Source of the DNA: Actinomycetes bacterium
GTDB taxonomy: Bacteria > Actinomycetota > Coriobacteriia > Coriobacteriales > Eggerthellaceae
Length of the DNA: 6,111 bases
Assembly: GCA_023395755.1 (NCBI GenBank)
Contig: JAEWYG010000227.1
Location: 1-6,111 of the forward strand
Reading direction: 5' to 3'
Under the pieces are notes generated by a model. It had not been told where the DNA came from and searched no databases. It saw only the letters and a list, made by a program, of their open reading frames with translations. Shown piece by piece: positions 5,352 to 6,111 of this stretch (its first letter is position 1; every line of letters starts with the position of its first letter). Made by a program: the position numbers and the translations under genes.

Positions 5352-6111
5352 CTACTCCTTCCCTAAATCAACGGTTAGGCCGTCCATAATATTGCTCACC
5401 GTACGCATAGCGCACATCTTGCCGCACATGGTACAGGTGCCCTCCACCGCAGGCGGTGCGCTCTCGAAGTAGCGGCGTGGCTTTACGGGGTCGATAGCCA
5501 AATCAAACATCTCGTCCCAGGCCACGCGACGACGGGCATCACTCATACGATTATCGATGTCACGCGCACCAGGTACACCTTTGGCGATGTCGGCAGCATG
5601 CGCTGCGATTTTGGTAGCCACAAGGCCCTCGCGCACATCCTCGGCATCAGGTAAACGCAAATGTTCTGCTGGCGTTACGTAACAAAGGAAGTCGGCACCC
5701 GAAGCGGCCGCCACAGCGCCACCAATGGCCGCCGTGATATGATCATAGCCTGGCGCAATATCGGTAACCAGGGGTCCTAGTACGTAAAAAGGCGCATCAT
5801 GACACAAGCGCTTTTCCAGCTTCATGTTCGCGGCAATCTCATCGAGTGCCATATGACCCGGACCTTCAACCATCACCTGCACGCCCGCGTCCCATGCCCG
5901 CTGTGTCAGTTTCCCAATTTCAATAAGTTCAGCGATTTGTCCCGCATCGCTAGCATCGAAGGTACTTCCTGGCCGCATAGCATCGCCAATACTAATGGTA
6001 ACGTCGTACTCATGCAGAATTTCTAACACCTGGTCGTAATATTCATAGAAGGGGTTTTCATTGCCCGTTGCCTCCATCCAGGCAAACAACAACGATCCGC
6101 CGCGACTTACG
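5352..6111 (-). CDS. thiC: Phosphomethylpyrimidine synthase, C-terminal part (5' end outside window)
   Basis: ThiC is the radical-SAM iron-sulfur enzyme that rearranges AIR into HMP-phosphate. The window shows its last 252 residues; the frame stays open to the right edge and begins VSRGGSLLFAW, a family motif, so the TTG at 6092 is internal. Other hallmarks, in order, are GDAMRPGS and VMVEGPGHMALDEI, then YVLGPLVTDIAPGYDHITAAIGG and CYVTPAEHLRLPDAEDVREG. KIAAHAADIAKGVPGARD follows. The histidines of GPGH and YDHI are in the conserved metal/substrate site. The cluster-binding cysteines near the C-terminus (codons at 5412-5435) read CTMCGKMC, that is CX2CX3C, while the well-studied long ThiC enzymes have CX2CX4C. 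This may mark the shorter ThiC clade. The gene ends in TAG, 4 nt before thiM. A TPP riboswitch would be expected upstream of the missing 5' end. Confidence 0.97.
   Translation of the reverse strand, partial: VSRGGSLLFAWMEATGNENPFYEYYDQVLEILHEYDVTISIGDAMRPGSTFDASDAGQIAELIEIGKLTQRAWDAGVQVMVEGPGHMALDEIAANMKLEKRLCHDAPFYVLGPLVTDIAPGYDHITAAIGGAVAAASGADFLCYVTPAEHLRLPDAEDVREGLVATKIAAHAADIAKGVPGARDIDNRMSDARRRVAWDEMFDLAIDPVKPRRYFESAPPAVEGTCTMCGKMCAMRTVSNIMDGLTVDLGKE

Noticed and set aside
6090..6092. TTG at 6092 as the start of thiC
   Set aside because: The frame continues upstream as VSRGGS, a conserved internal ThiC motif, to the window edge. The gene is cut by the window, not started here.

Overview
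The window reads as ordinary bacterial chromosome of medium base composition (roughly half G+C by eye). It holds a two-gene tRNA unit, a lone amidohydrolase gene on the + strand, and the downstream part of a thiamine-biosynthesis operon on the - strand. Both tRNA genes encode their own CCA end. Protein style (Ala/Val/Asp-rich), tRNA sequences and the thiC-thiM-thiE-thiD set fit an anaerobic actinobacterium of the Coriobacteriia type. That placement is inference from general resemblance, not a database match.

Layout. 1-90: no gene, but two adjacent inverted repeats that would fold as RNA hairpins; function unknown, and they may continue off the left edge. 141-203: A/T-rich tract and a good sigma-70-type promoter (TTGACG, 17 bp, TAATAT). 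261-334: tRNA-Gln(CTG). 366-442: tRNA-Glu(CTC). 453-490: strong intrinsic terminator. 604-2244 (+): YtcJ-type metal-dependent amidohydrolase of unknown substrate. 2253-2296: 14-bp inverted repeat between the convergent gene ends. From 3' to 5' of the - strand operon: thiD 2309-3094, a cysteine hydrolase of the isochorismatase/nicotinamidase superfamily 3199-3795, thiE 3777-4436, thiM 4511-5347, and the 3' part of thiC 5352-6111, cut by the window edge.

How the genes work together. ThiC makes HMP-phosphate from AIR, and ThiD phosphorylates it to HMP-PP (and can also phosphorylate free HMP). ThiM phosphorylates salvaged hydroxyethylthiazole, and ThiE joins HMP-PP to thiazole phosphate to give thiamine phosphate. 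No thiazole-synthesis gene (thiG, thiS, thiF, thiH/thiO) is visible here, so this piece of the operon suits de novo pyrimidine synthesis plus thiazole salvage. thiC and thiM are separated by 4 nt, and thiE overlaps the hydrolase gene by 19 nt, so the hydrolase looks like a real operon member. Any TPP riboswitch would lie upstream of thiC, outside the window.

The less ordinary points are the hydrolase embedded in the thi operon, a CX2CX3C (not CX2CX4C) cluster motif in ThiC, a weak T-stem in tRNA-Gln, the unassigned folded element at 1-90, and a 33-bp-spaced repeat ahead of thiD. I see no clear evidence of a wholly new system.
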